From: Flavobacteriales bacterium
GTDB taxonomy: Bacteria > Bacteroidota > Bacteroidia > Flavobacteriales_D > Sanyastnellaceae
NCBI GenBank assembly: GCA_015665315.1
Contig: JADFAK010000019.1
Location: forward strand, 25,017-89,016
DNA: 64,000 nucleotides
Direction: 5' to 3'
The notes under the pieces were generated by a model. That model was not told where the DNA came from. It saw only the letters and a program-made list of their open reading frames with translations, and made no database searches. Shown piece after piece: positions 40,691 through 50,500 of the stretch. Position 1 is the first letter of the stretch. Each line of letters starts with the position of its first letter. The translations under genes and the position numbers were made by a program.

Positions 40691-42358
40691 GTGAAAAAGG
40701 CATTCTATATCATTTTTCTACTGACTGAGGCATTCATCGGATTCCTCGTCGTTGCATTGATATTGTTTTCCCTTCTCGTAAAAATCACACCTCCCGAAGT
40801 GGCGGATGCGGAAATCCCTGCAGTTCAGAAAATCTCGGACACACATTTCACCTGTGGTAATAACTGGCTTCGGCAGGACGAAGAAGGAATTTGGGTGGTT
40901 TATATTGAAGGGAAGCCTTATGAACGCGGACTGGCCTATGGAGCCCTTTGCGAAAAGCTTATTCGTGACCAAGAGGTCATCTTTGTTGGTCAGATTCAAG
41001 AAATGATCCCTTCGGATTTCTTTCTCAATTTTCTCAAGTTCTTCGTCGCTTGGTTCAACAAAGACATGGAAGAGTTCGTGCCATTGGAGTATCAGCAAGA
41101 AATCTATGGAGTCTCTCGGTCCTTTTCAGATGACTTTGATTGGGTAGCTCCCAAATACCATCGTGTAATCAATTACCACGCGGCTCACGATATAGGTCAT
41201 GCGCTTCAAGAATTGGCCGTGGTAGGTTGCACATCCTTTGGAGCCAGTAGATCTTACTCTGCTGATTCCACCCTGATTGTGGGTCGTAATTTCGACTTTT
41301 ACATGGGACCGGAGTTTGCGAAGCAGAGATTACTATCTATCGTAAAGCCGACTGAAGGATATGCGTACAGCAGTTATTCGTGGGCTGGATTGATGGGAGT
41401 GGTTTCAGGCATGAATGAAGTTGGACTTACAGTCACCATCAACGCGGCCAAGTCGGACCTACCCACGGGAGCCAAGGACCCTATTTCGATATTGGCGAGA
41501 GAAGTATTGCAGTATGCCTCAACGATTGAGGAGGCTGTTGAGATATGCAACAAACGGGAAGTTTTTGTTTCGGAAAGTCTGATGATTGGATCTACGAAAG
41601 ACAACCGCACCGCCATTCTCGAGAAATCGCCCATGAAGTTTGGAGTGTACGATCCGCATACTGAATTGGTGGTATGCAGCAATCACTACCAAAGCGATTT
41701 TTATGCGGATGACGCGGCAAATCAAGCAAATATCATTGAGTCGGATTCACCTTATCGCTTTGAGCTAATGAAAGGTCTGCTGGAGAAAAAGGCGCCACTT
41801 GACCCTCGAGATGCGATTGCTATATTGAGTGAGACGAAGGGTTTGGAGGACAAAGACATTGGTTTAGGAAACCAGAAATCGATCAACCAACTCATCGGAC
41901 ACCACGCGATTATATTCAAGCCTGCCCAGCAGCTATTTTGGATCTCGAACTACCCCAATCAAATTAGTGGGATGCAGGCATTTCATTTGCAAGAATTGCT
42001 AGCTAAAAAAATTGACGATGACACCGACTTGGATATTGACTCGCTGAGACTAGGGGCGCGCGCGTTGTATACTAGTCGAAGGTACGCCGATTTTCAAGTC
42101 TACTTAGAAATCAAGGAAAAGCTAGGTAAGGCGATCTATTTTGGGAAAGAATATGAACTGACCCAAGAAACGGAAGATGCATTTCTTCGAAGCAATGCCG
42201 AAAGTTATATTCCGTACATGACCTTGGGGCAATACTATCTGAAAAAGGAAGATAAAGTTAAAGCCGAGTCGTATTTTAAAATGGCCTTGGACAAAGAAGT
42301 GTCGTCGCCGAACGAAAGAACGAAAATCAAATCTTTTATCCATGAGTGTCAGCACTGA
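40691..42358 (+). CDS. C45-type Ntn hydrolase/acyltransferase with membrane anchor
   Basis: 555 aa from GTG 40691. An N-terminal transmembrane or signal-anchor helix (~5-28) is followed by a C45/acyl-CoA:isopenicillin N acyltransferase-like domain. The likely autocatalytic nucleophile is Cys180 in VVGCTSFGAS, with VGRNFDFYM after it, and VSGMNEVGLTVTINA downstream. The C-terminal ~100 residues are TPR-like. Such enzymes cut or form amide bonds and may act on acyl amides. Placement at the head of the pigment cluster, overlapping the ligase gene by 17 nt, suggests a role in pigment maturation or ester/amide chemistry. That role is inference. Confidence 0.82.
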   Translation: MKKAFYIIFLLTEAFIGFLVVALILFSLLVKITPPEVADAEIPAVQKISDTHFTCGNNWLRQDEEGIWVVYIEGKPYERGLAYGALCEKLIRDQEVIFVGQIQEMIPSDFFLNFLKFFVAWFNKDMEEFVPLEYQQEIYGVSRSFSDDFDWVAPKYHRVINYHAAHDIGHALQELAVVGCTSFGASRSYSADSTLIVGRNFDFYMGPEFAKQRLLSIVKPTEGYAYSSYSWAGLMGVVSGMNEVGLTVTINAAKSDLPTGAKDPISILAREVLQYASTIEEAVEICNKREVFVSESLMIGSTKDNRTAILEKSPMKFGVYDPHTELVVCSNHYQSDFYADDAANQANIIESDSPYRFELMKGLLEKKAPLDPRDAIAILSETKGLEDKDIGLGNQKSINQLIGHHAIIFKPAQQLFWISNYPNQISGMQAFHLQELLAKKIDDDTDLDIDSLRLGARALYTSRRYADFQVYLEIKEKLGKAIYFGKEYELTQETEDAFLRSNAESYIPYMTLGQYYLKKEDKVKAESYFKMALDKEVSSPNERTKIKSFIHECQH

Positions 42359-43658
42359 CGATCCAAATTTGGGGCAATATCTAAGTACAAAATCGCCTGA
42401 CGAAATAGCGGCTCGACAGCTGGACTTGCTCAAAAGCACCGTCGATTACGTTTCAAAGAACTCGCCGTATTACAAGTCGGTTTTCAAGAAACATGGCATC
42501 GCAGCACAAGACATCCAGAGCTTTGAAGATCTTCGTAAAATACCGTGTACAGATAAAGATGATCTATCGCGTCACAATGAGGATTTTCTTTGTGTTCCAA
42601 CATCAGAGATTTCTGATTTTGTTACTACCTCAGGCACTTTGGGCAATCCTGTAAGTTATTATCTCACCGCTCAGGATTTGGAGCGTCTGGCTTATAATGA
42701 GGCCGGATCATTTGCGTGTGCGGGGGCAACTGGCTCGGATGTTTTTATGCTCATGACCACCATCGATAAACGATTCATGGCGGGTCTTGCCTATTACTTA
42801 GGCGTGCAAAAATTGGGTGCAGGCATCGTGCGGAATGGTCCGGGCGTGCCCTATTTGCAATGGGATTCGATCATGCGTTTCAATCCTACTTATTTGATTG
42901 CTGTGCCCTCGTTTATCCCTTCCTTGCTGAAATACGCCGAGGAAAACAAGATAGACTATGCGTCATCGTCGGTCAAAGCGATCATTTGTATTGGCGAGCC
43001 TATTCGCAATGACGATTTTAGTTTGAGTGAACTCGGTGAGCGGATCAAGGCCAAGTGGGACATCGAATTGTATTCTACCTATGCGTCGACTGAAATGGCC
43101 ACTGCCTTTACGGAATGTGCTCAGGGATGTGGAGGACATCTTCGTCCGGATTTAATGTATTTGGAGGTGCTTGATGATGAGGGACAACCGGTTGAATCGG
43201 GAAAATCGGGTGAAGTAATTTTTACGACATTGGGCGTTGAGGCCATGCCCTTGTTGCGGTATAAGTCTGGGGATATATGCACGGTGCATTACGAAGCCTG
43301 TGCTTGTGGGCAAACTACGCCTCGATTGGGGCCGGTGCTAGGTCGAAAAAAGCAGATGATCAAATACAAAGGAACCACCTTGTTTCCTCAGCTCATTTTC
43401 GACATGTTGGATCAGTTTGAAGAGGTGGAAGAATATGTAGTTGAAGCGTCGACCAACGAGTACGGAAACGATCACTTATGTGTGTATCTGGACGAGAAAC
43501 TTGATCATTTCGACTTTGCATACAAGGTGAAAGACGCTTTCAAAGGTCGATTGCGCGTCACTCCAGAAATTTTGTTTATCCCGCAAACCCTATTGAAAAC
43601 AAAGCTTTTCCCGGAAAAAAGTCGAAAACCGTTAAAATTCGCCGATCTCAGGGGTTGA
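42342..43658 (+). CDS. PaaK-like acyl/aryl-CoA ligase
   Basis: 438 aa of the adenylate-forming superfamily, phenylacetate-CoA ligase branch. The P-loop-like TTSGTLGNPVSYYL is at ~89-102, YASTEMATAF at ~246, YKSGDI at ~307, and the C-terminal subdomain ends in KTKLFPEKSRKP. It probably activates an aromatic acid (for example 4-coumarate made by the ammonia lyase at 51366) to a CoA or ACP thioester as the polyene starter. It starts inside the previous gene (17-nt overlap), so it is in the same operon. Confidence 0.88.
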   Translation: MSVSTDDPNLGQYLSTKSPDEIAARQLDLLKSTVDYVSKNSPYYKSVFKKHGIAAQDIQSFEDLRKIPCTDKDDLSRHNEDFLCVPTSEISDFVTTSGTLGNPVSYYLTAQDLERLAYNEAGSFACAGATGSDVFMLMTTIDKRFMAGLAYYLGVQKLGAGIVRNGPGVPYLQWDSIMRFNPTYLIAVPSFIPSLLKYAEENKIDYASSSVKAIICIGEPIRNDDFSLSELGERIKAKWDIELYSTYASTEMATAFTECAQGCGGHLRPDLMYLEVLDDEGQPVESGKSGEVIFTTLGVEAMPLLRYKSGDICTVHYEACACGQTTPRLGPVLGRKKQMIKYKGTTLFPQLIFDMLDQFEEVEEYVVEASTNEYGNDHLCVYLDEKLDHFDFAYKVKDAFKGRLRVTPEILFIPQTLLKTKLFPEKSRKPLKFADLRG

Positions 43659-43663
43659 TTTTA

Positions 43664-43671
43664 TAGATTTG
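43664..43671 (+). promoter_or_regulatory. -7 element upstream of the methyltransferase gene
   Basis: TAGATTTG matches TAnnTTTG, 61 nt before the ATG at 43733. It may give the methyltransferase gene its own transcript. Confidence 0.4.
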
Positions 43672-43732
43672 GCATCCAATAATATGAACCACATACAGGG
43701 TCGATAAAACCCTCACTTAAATACTAAACAAG

Positions 43733-44803
43733 ATGACCCAAAATTTGGATCTCTCTGATTTCGAAGCTGCAAAATCTCACGTGCAACGCATGTCGTTTTA
43801 TCCGATCATGTTTCAAGCTGCGCGTAGTCTAAAGAATCTAGGAATTCTTCGTTTTATGCAATCCAATCGCAGAAAACGTCAGCTTACAGTTGAAGAAATT
43901 GCTACAGAAACTAACCTCAAGCCATACGGCGTTCGCGTTCTTTTGGAAGCGGGTTTAAGTTTGCAGCTCGTAGAATCGGCAGATCAAGAGTTGTGGTCAA
44001 TTACTCCTGCGGGACGATTTTTACTTTCGGATAAGCAGACAGAAGTGAATTTTGACTTCGTCAACGATGTATGTTATGTTGGCTCATTGGCGCTTGAGGA
44101 TTCAATCAGAAATCACGCTCCTGAGGGATTGAAAGTGTTTGGTGAATGGGAGACTATTTACGAGGCTTTGGCTCATCTTCCTGAAGATGTTAGAAAGAGT
44201 TGGTTTGCCTTTGATCACTACTATTCAGATGGAGCTTTTCCTCAGGCATTGAAAGTAGTATTTTCGACCGATATAAAGAAGTTGGCCGACGTAGGTGGAA
44301 ACACCGGTAAGTGGTCGATGATGTGTGCCGATTACAATCCAGACGTTGAAGTAACGATCGTTGACCTTCCTGGTCAATTGAACGATGCTATGCGCAATGT
44401 AAAAGAGCGCGGATTGCAAGATCGAATAAAAGCACACGAGACGAATGTTCTACGCGAAGATGTTAAGTTCCCAACGGGAATGGATGCTTTTTGGATGAGT
44501 CAGTTTCTCGATTGCTTTTCTGAAAAGGAGATCGTTCATATTCTATCGAATGCGGCCAAAGTAATGGGTCCAGATACCAAGCTCTTCATCATGGAGACCT
44601 ATTGGGATCGCCAATCACATGAAGCTTCTACTTATTGTCTGCACGGAACAAGTCTGTATTTCACGGCCATGGCCAACGGAAACAGCCGTATGTACCACTC
44701 AGACGCTATGATGAAATGTGTGGAGCAAGCCGGATTGAAGGTCGTTGCAGACCACGATCAGGTGGGTGATTACCACACCATCTTCGAATGTAAATTGGCT
44801 TAA
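43733..44803 (+). CDS. SAM-dependent methyltransferase with N-terminal dimerisation domain
   Basis: 356 aa. The N-terminal winged-helix dimerisation region contains ELWSITPAGRFLLS. The SAM-binding motif is ADVGGNTGKWSMM, followed by VTIVDLPGQ. It resembles O-methyltransferases that act on phenols (family 2 type). In a pigment cluster it would methylate the aryl head. Its stop overlaps the convergent halogenase-like gene's stop by 4 nt. Confidence 0.87.
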   Translation: MTQNLDLSDFEAAKSHVQRMSFYPIMFQAARSLKNLGILRFMQSNRRKRQLTVEEIATETNLKPYGVRVLLEAGLSLQLVESADQELWSITPAGRFLLSDKQTEVNFDFVNDVCYVGSLALEDSIRNHAPEGLKVFGEWETIYEALAHLPEDVRKSWFAFDHYYSDGAFPQALKVVFSTDIKKLADVGGNTGKWSMMCADYNPDVEVTIVDLPGQLNDAMRNVKERGLQDRIKAHETNVLREDVKFPTGMDAFWMSQFLDCFSEKEIVHILSNAAKVMGPDTKLFIMETYWDRQSHEASTYCLHGTSLYFTAMANGNSRMYHSDAMMKCVEQAGLKVVADHDQVGDYHTIFECKLA

Positions 44804-46026
44804 TTTTTTTCTTGCTCAATCATCATTGTAACCACTCGGTGCAAGGATAAAAGTCCTTGCTCGGGTCGGCGTACAAATGGATTGTCCATATCCCACACAT
44901 AGCCTGCAAGCACGGAGCAAACTTGTTCTTTGAAGGTAGGATTGAAATGTCCTGAGAAGAAGATGTCCTGCAGTTTGCCATCGTACCAATGGTCTACGTA
45001 TGTGCGAAAGACATCTATTCCTTGGCGCATGTATGTGCTGTATTCAGACCAGTCGACCTCTTTACCTTCAAAAGCCTCTATCACCATGTTGGAAGCTTTC
45101 ATGGAAGAAGCTGTAGCCAGTGCGACACCGGAAGAGAACACAGGATCAAGAAACTCGGCGCAATTGCCGCAAAGCACCCAGTTTTCACCGTACATCGTCT
45201 CCGAAGACTGAGAATAGCCTCGATGCCAGACTGGTTCGAATAGTATTTCGGTGTTTTTGAATCTTTCGTGGAACCAAGCTGATTTTTCAAGCTTCTTCTT
45301 GAAATATGCTTTACCGCCGTCTTCCGCATCTTCAAAATGCACCTTGTTCCCAGCAAAGCCGAGCGAGGTAGTTCCGTTGGAAAATGGAATCATCCAAAAC
45401 CACAAATCTGTTTCAAGGATATCAAAGGAAATGCGGTTTGGTTCAGGGAAATCGTTTTTGAACTCATCTTTTACGTGCGTAAAAACAGCCCAATTGGGGA
45501 ACTGACCCTTTTCAACTTTGTGGCCGAGCATATTTGGTACGACGCAACCAAAACCCGATGAATCAATTAGAAAATCGCCTTTGACCGTATGTGTAGTTCC
45601 ATCCTTTTCGAAGGTAACTGACGGATAGGGAGATGTTTGTAGCGAAGAAATATTGGCACCAAAGTGAATCACTCCTCCTTTCTTCTTTACTTCCTCTGCC
45701 ATGATCATGTCAAAGTCGGCACGAGGAACTTGCCAAGTATACGTCCAGCCTTTGGTAAACTGTTCATTGAACCAAAAATCGAACTTCACTCCTTTCTTAA
45801 TAAAGCGCACCCCTGGTTTTTCTGCAAATCCAGCAGCCATCAACGGCTCAAGAAAACCAACTTCCTTAAAATGTTCCATGCTATACGGAAGCAGACTTTC
45901 TCCCACGACAATTCGTGGAAATACCGAACGCTCAATAATCGTCACTTCACAACCCTTGTTTAGCAAATTGGCTGCTGCGACGAGTCCGGCAGGTCCAGCG
46001 CCGATAATAAGAACAGATTTTTTCAT
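44800..46026 (-). CDS. Flavin-dependent halogenase-like oxidoreductase
   Basis: 408 aa. The N-terminal FAD motif is IIGAGPAGLVAAANLL. The segment FPRIVVGESLLPYSMEHF and a Lys in GFAEKPGVRF match phenolic flavin-dependent halogenases, and LWFWMIPF contains the halogenase signature WxWxIP. These suggest chlorination or bromination of the aryl ring, consistent with halogenated flexirubins known from Bacteroidota. A non-halogenating relative cannot be excluded. It is the last gene of the minus-strand block, 4 nt downstream of the phytoene-desaturase-like gene. Confidence 0.82.
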   Translation of the reverse strand: MKKSVLIIGAGPAGLVAAANLLNKGCEVTIIERSVFPRIVVGESLLPYSMEHFKEVGFLEPLMAAGFAEKPGVRFIKKGVKFDFWFNEQFTKGWTYTWQVPRADFDMIMAEEVKKKGGVIHFGANISSLQTSPYPSVTFEKDGTTHTVKGDFLIDSSGFGCVVPNMLGHKVEKGQFPNWAVFTHVKDEFKNDFPEPNRISFDILETDLWFWMIPFSNGTTSLGFAGNKVHFEDAEDGGKAYFKKKLEKSAWFHERFKNTEILFEPVWHRGYSQSSETMYGENWVLCGNCAEFLDPVFSSGVALATASSMKASNMVIEAFEGKEVDWSEYSTYMRQGIDVFRTYVDHWYDGKLQDIFFSGHFNPTFKEQVCSVLAGYVWDMDNPFVRRPEQGLLSLHRVVTMMIEQEKN

Positions 46027-46029
46027 TGT

Positions 46030-47538
46030 TTACGACTCCTTGATGTCTTTCATGAGTTTATCACGATCGATAAATTCAAAACAGGTGATAAGTGAACTGA
46101 CGGTTACACCGAGTATTCCGTGCACTCCAATGTTCTGACCGGTAAGGTACAGATTCGGAACTTTAGTTTTTGGATTGATGAATGTTTTTAGAAATGATTT
46201 ATGGTCATTCAACACACCATACATATTTCCATCTGGCGAACCGATGTAATCCCGAAAAGTCAGTGGAGTCGACGCATACACGCCTTTCACACTATCTTTA
46301 ATTCCAGGGAACACTGATTTTTCGATGGCATCAAGTAACACCTCTGATTTGGCTTGCTTGAAATTTTCATACGAATCAATGCGACCTTCTGGCCTGGCGA
46401 CCGTGTTGTACGATTGAATCCATGGCTTCATCTCGTCGTAGTGCATGTATGCCATGACCGATAATCCATCGGCATAATCGGGAGTTTTGGAATTGGCTGG
46501 GCAGCTGAGCATGTAGCACCCAGGCCACGATTTTTCTGTGTAATTCATTCCACCCCATACATCCATCTTGTCATAATGGTAGACATTATAATCCAAGTAT
46601 GGGAAAGACTTTTCTTTGAACGATAAATGCAATGTGAACGAAGAGATGGTATTCTCTAGGCTCATGATTCGGTTTCTGTAGGCCTTTTTAAAATGCTCTG
46701 GTCCAACTAAATTGAAGGTCGTCACAGGGTGTGCATTCGAGATGTAGTTTTTGGCTTCAATTAATTCTCCGTCGGCCAATTTCAATGCTTTGATCTCTCC
46801 CCCAGCAACATCGGCGCCAATGACTTCAGCGCGCTTTCTAATTTCACCACCCATGGCATGAATGCTCCGTGCCATGTGTTTAGCGATTTGAGATCCTCCG
46901 TCTACCAAGCGATATGAACTCTCAATGTAAGTGTTCACGACAAGAGCATGGATATAAAAGGGCGTTTTGTCCTGTACACCCGCATACAAGGCATTTGTAC
47001 CGGCCAATACACTGCAAAAAACTTTATCAGTAGAAAGTGAATTGATGTATTCGTAGGCGCTAAGTTCCAGCAGGGAATCAGAAAAATAATCAGGTTCAGT
47101 AACTTCTAGATTGTACAAAGGGAAGCGATCACATACGGCTCGGACCTTTTCACAATACTTCGTCACGGCCTCCCTTTCTTTTGGGAATTGGCGCACGATT
47201 TCTTCGATAAAGAGGTCGTATCCCTGCGCATGATTGTAATACTCGTCACCATCACCAAAATGAACTCGATCGAATGCACGCTCATCCATTTTGCGCAACT
47301 TGATCTTATCCATCAATCCGAAGTATCTGAAATACCGGTTCAAATTTTGTCCTTCGTCTAGTCCGCCAATGTAATGCACACCTGTATCAAACACAGTCTT
47401 GTCCCGACTGAATACTTGCAAACTACCTCCTAGCTGATGGTTTTTTTCTAAAACAACGACTTTGTGCCCCTCCTTAGCAAGGATATAAGCGCATTGTAAA
47501 CCACCTAATCCTGCTCCAATTATCGCGAAATCGTACAT
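46030..47538 (-). CDS. Phytoene-desaturase-like FAD oxidoreductase
   Basis: 502 aa with an N-terminal FAD motif (FAIIGAGLGGLQCAYILAKE), LEKNHQLGGSLQVF and the C-terminal LTGQNIGVHGILGVTVS typical of carotenoid desaturases and CrtO/CrtI-like enzymes. In an aryl-polyene context it may desaturate or hydroxylate the chain or ring. Its start overlaps the stop of the MMPL fusion gene by one base, so they are co-translated. The substrate is unknown. Confidence 0.87.
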   Translation of the reverse strand: MYDFAIIGAGLGGLQCAYILAKEGHKVVVLEKNHQLGGSLQVFSRDKTVFDTGVHYIGGLDEGQNLNRYFRYFGLMDKIKLRKMDERAFDRVHFGDGDEYYNHAQGYDLFIEEIVRQFPKEREAVTKYCEKVRAVCDRFPLYNLEVTEPDYFSDSLLELSAYEYINSLSTDKVFCSVLAGTNALYAGVQDKTPFYIHALVVNTYIESSYRLVDGGSQIAKHMARSIHAMGGEIRKRAEVIGADVAGGEIKALKLADGELIEAKNYISNAHPVTTFNLVGPEHFKKAYRNRIMSLENTISSFTLHLSFKEKSFPYLDYNVYHYDKMDVWGGMNYTEKSWPGCYMLSCPANSKTPDYADGLSVMAYMHYDEMKPWIQSYNTVARPEGRIDSYENFKQAKSEVLLDAIEKSVFPGIKDSVKGVYASTPLTFRDYIGSPDGNMYGVLNDHKSFLKTFINPKTKVPNLYLTGQNIGVHGILGVTVSSLITCFEFIDRDKLMKDIKES

Positions 47539-50500
47539 TAAAATACTTTGTTTTTAGGCTTTAGGACAAAGAGCACATTAGACGTCCTCTTGGATGCTGG
47601 CGTATAGTCCACCGACATCTGATTCCTTTCTGCGAATTTCTCGATAAAATCTCGATCAAAAAAATGAAGTTTATCGCTAGTTTTATTGAACTTAAGCAGC
47701 TTGGTCGAAAAGTACTCTGTGAGCTTTGTCATTCCATGCTTTCCCTCTAAATCCCGCAGTCCATCTCGAATAATCAATGTTCCGTTGGGTAATAGCGCAT
47801 GCGCGCAAATGTCTAGAACGGCCAACTGTTCATCCTCTGGCATGTAGTGAAGCACGTCATTCAAGAAGATTGCAGCGGCAGGTTTAGGTTCAAAAACTCT
47901 CAAGTCTCCCGTCTCAAATCGCAAGGAGTCGTTGACCAAATAGTGATTGGCCGCCACCTGAATTTTCTCCTCGTCGTAATCAATTCCAATGACCTCTCTA
48001 TTTGCGCTTCGCGCCGATAAATACAGTGATAAATACCCATAACCGCAACCCAAATCGTATACAACTCCTTCATCTGGAATTAGGTTGTCGTAATGCTCGA
48101 AATTGGACTTTTCCAACATCCATTTCACACGAAAATACCACTCAACAATAGGTCCTTTGTACAAAAAGGCACCCAAAATTCTATGAAAATGGAAATCGGT
48201 AAGCCCTTGCTCCTTGTCGAACTTGTGGTACTCTTCTTTCACGTGCGCCGAAATAAGCTTTGTGCGCTCTCTATGGCCCTCACCGTATGTTTTATCATCA
48301 AACTTAATCCGCGGGAGTATCACAGTCGTCATATACGCATTGCTCAACAAATAATCATTTTTTGGCATGGCAAATCCATAACCATGTAGCACAATTGGGG
48401 TGATGTCCAACTGATATTGATCGGCCATAAAGAAAGCCCCTTTGTGCCATCTCCTATGCTCTCCCTCTAGGTTTCTCGTGCCTTCCGGGAAAATCATCAC
48501 CGAACAACCCTCGCTTAATCTTTCCTGAATTCTCTTTTCGGTAACTTCCTGCGAGTCTTCGGTGTATAGATAGCCTGCAAACCGCACCGCGCTACCAAAT
48601 AGTGGGTTTTTATACACCCATTTCTTGGTCATGATTACCAGGTCAGGGGACAGACTAATCATGGCCAATATATCGATAAACGATTGATGATTCGTGACAA
48701 TGATAGAGGGGTTCTTCATGTCTAATCGATCTTTTAGAACATGCCGCTTACGAACGTTGATGCACGCGTAAAGCAGGAACAAACATTGGTACTGGAGAAT
48801 CTTTCGAAGAAAGCGCTTTCTCTTGGCCAAATTGGTAGGTAGCAAGCGCAAAATGATGGTCGCAACCATGCCCACGATGCTGCCCGTGACAAAGATTCCG
48901 AATGCCCATATTGAAAGAATGATCCCGTGCAAGGTCAAAGGTGGTAAGCCCTTGGCCGTGCGGTTGATAATGAGCCAGCGAAATAGAACGGGCTGCAAAG
49001 TAAGACTGATAAACAGAATGATGAGAATTCCCATCACACTTAAAAGTGAAATCGACTGGATAGCGGGATGACCAGCAAAAAGCAATGCCGCCATACCTAT
49101 CAGGGTTGTCATAGCCGATAGGCCGATTGCCGACGTGTAAGACTTCAATGAATCTTTGCCATACTTATGTTTATTCAAGTATCCGTCGGAAATAAAAATC
49201 GAAAAATCGTCCCCGAGTCCAAAAATGAAAGTGCTCAAAATCACGTTGACAAAATTGAATTTTATGCCCAGTAAAACGGTGGCGCCGACAATCCAGATCC
49301 AACTGAGAGCCATCGGTAAGAAGGTGATGATGGCCAATTCGATTCTTCCGTAAATCATGAGAAGGATGAGAAAGACAAGCAAAGAGGAGGCGATCAATAT
49401 GAAGTTAAAATCCTCTTCCACGGCGCTCACCAGTGAATAGGCGCTCGCTCGCATATCGATGACTTCAACATTCCCAATTTTTTCCAATCTCTCCTTGACA
49501 TTGTCCAGCTCCTCTTTTGGAACCACCAGAAAACTCATCGCCGCCTGTTTGTTCATGGGCAATTCTTCGGCTTCAATATGCATGAGCTTCGCAAATGGCT
49601 CAAAGGCCGATTCACTGAATCCCAATTGTTGACCTGCTGCCGATAATTCGGCTAAAATGGAATCACTTTTTTCGGCGAAGTAACTATTCCACCTTTCGAG
49701 CGCATCTTTTTGGATACGGCTGGATGGATTGCTGTAATCTTTTAGGAGATAGCCCGACACTTGGCCGTTTTTCCTCATTTGCTCAAGCGATAGCGCAGTA
49801 GCGTAATAATCATCCAATTGAGCATGTTCAAACTTGAGAAACAGCCTCTTTTCTTCCTCCGCTTTAATGCCACTGAAGGTCTCTTCGGCCTGCTTTAAGT
49901 CTTCTGGATAGTAGTTGAGGTTATCGAGATCGGCATCGAATTGGGCTTCGTCGAGAAAGCCGATCATGAAAAAGGTCACGACGAAGATGATTAGCACTAA
50001 AACAGGGCGGACAAACTTCATTTTCGACGAAAACGAAGGGAAGTTCCATTTGAGCGGCTTTACGGTTTGATCGCCAATAAATACAGGCATGATAAACAGC
50101 ACGGTAATCGCTGCAGCAATCAAACTAAAGGAAGCGAACAGTCCGAAATCGGCCAAAATAGGTGAGCTCGTGAAGAACAACATCCCAAAGGCCAAAACGG
50201 TGGTCAGGCAGGACAATAACAATGGCTTGGAGACCTCTTTGACCGAGTCGGTAACCGACTGTGTTTTTTGAAGGTGGGTGAAAAAGTGAAAGGAGTAATC
50301 GAGCACAATTCCGAGCACCACCGAACCAGCACCTATGGCTATTCCAGCGATCTGACCTTTAAAAATCGAAATAAACCCGAGCGCCATAATCAGGGCAATT
50401 CCGCCGGGGACCAAAAACAAGATGGGCATGAGCCACTGTCGGTACACCAGAATAAGCAGAATCAAAATTGCGATCACCGCCAATACCAGGGTAAACCCAA

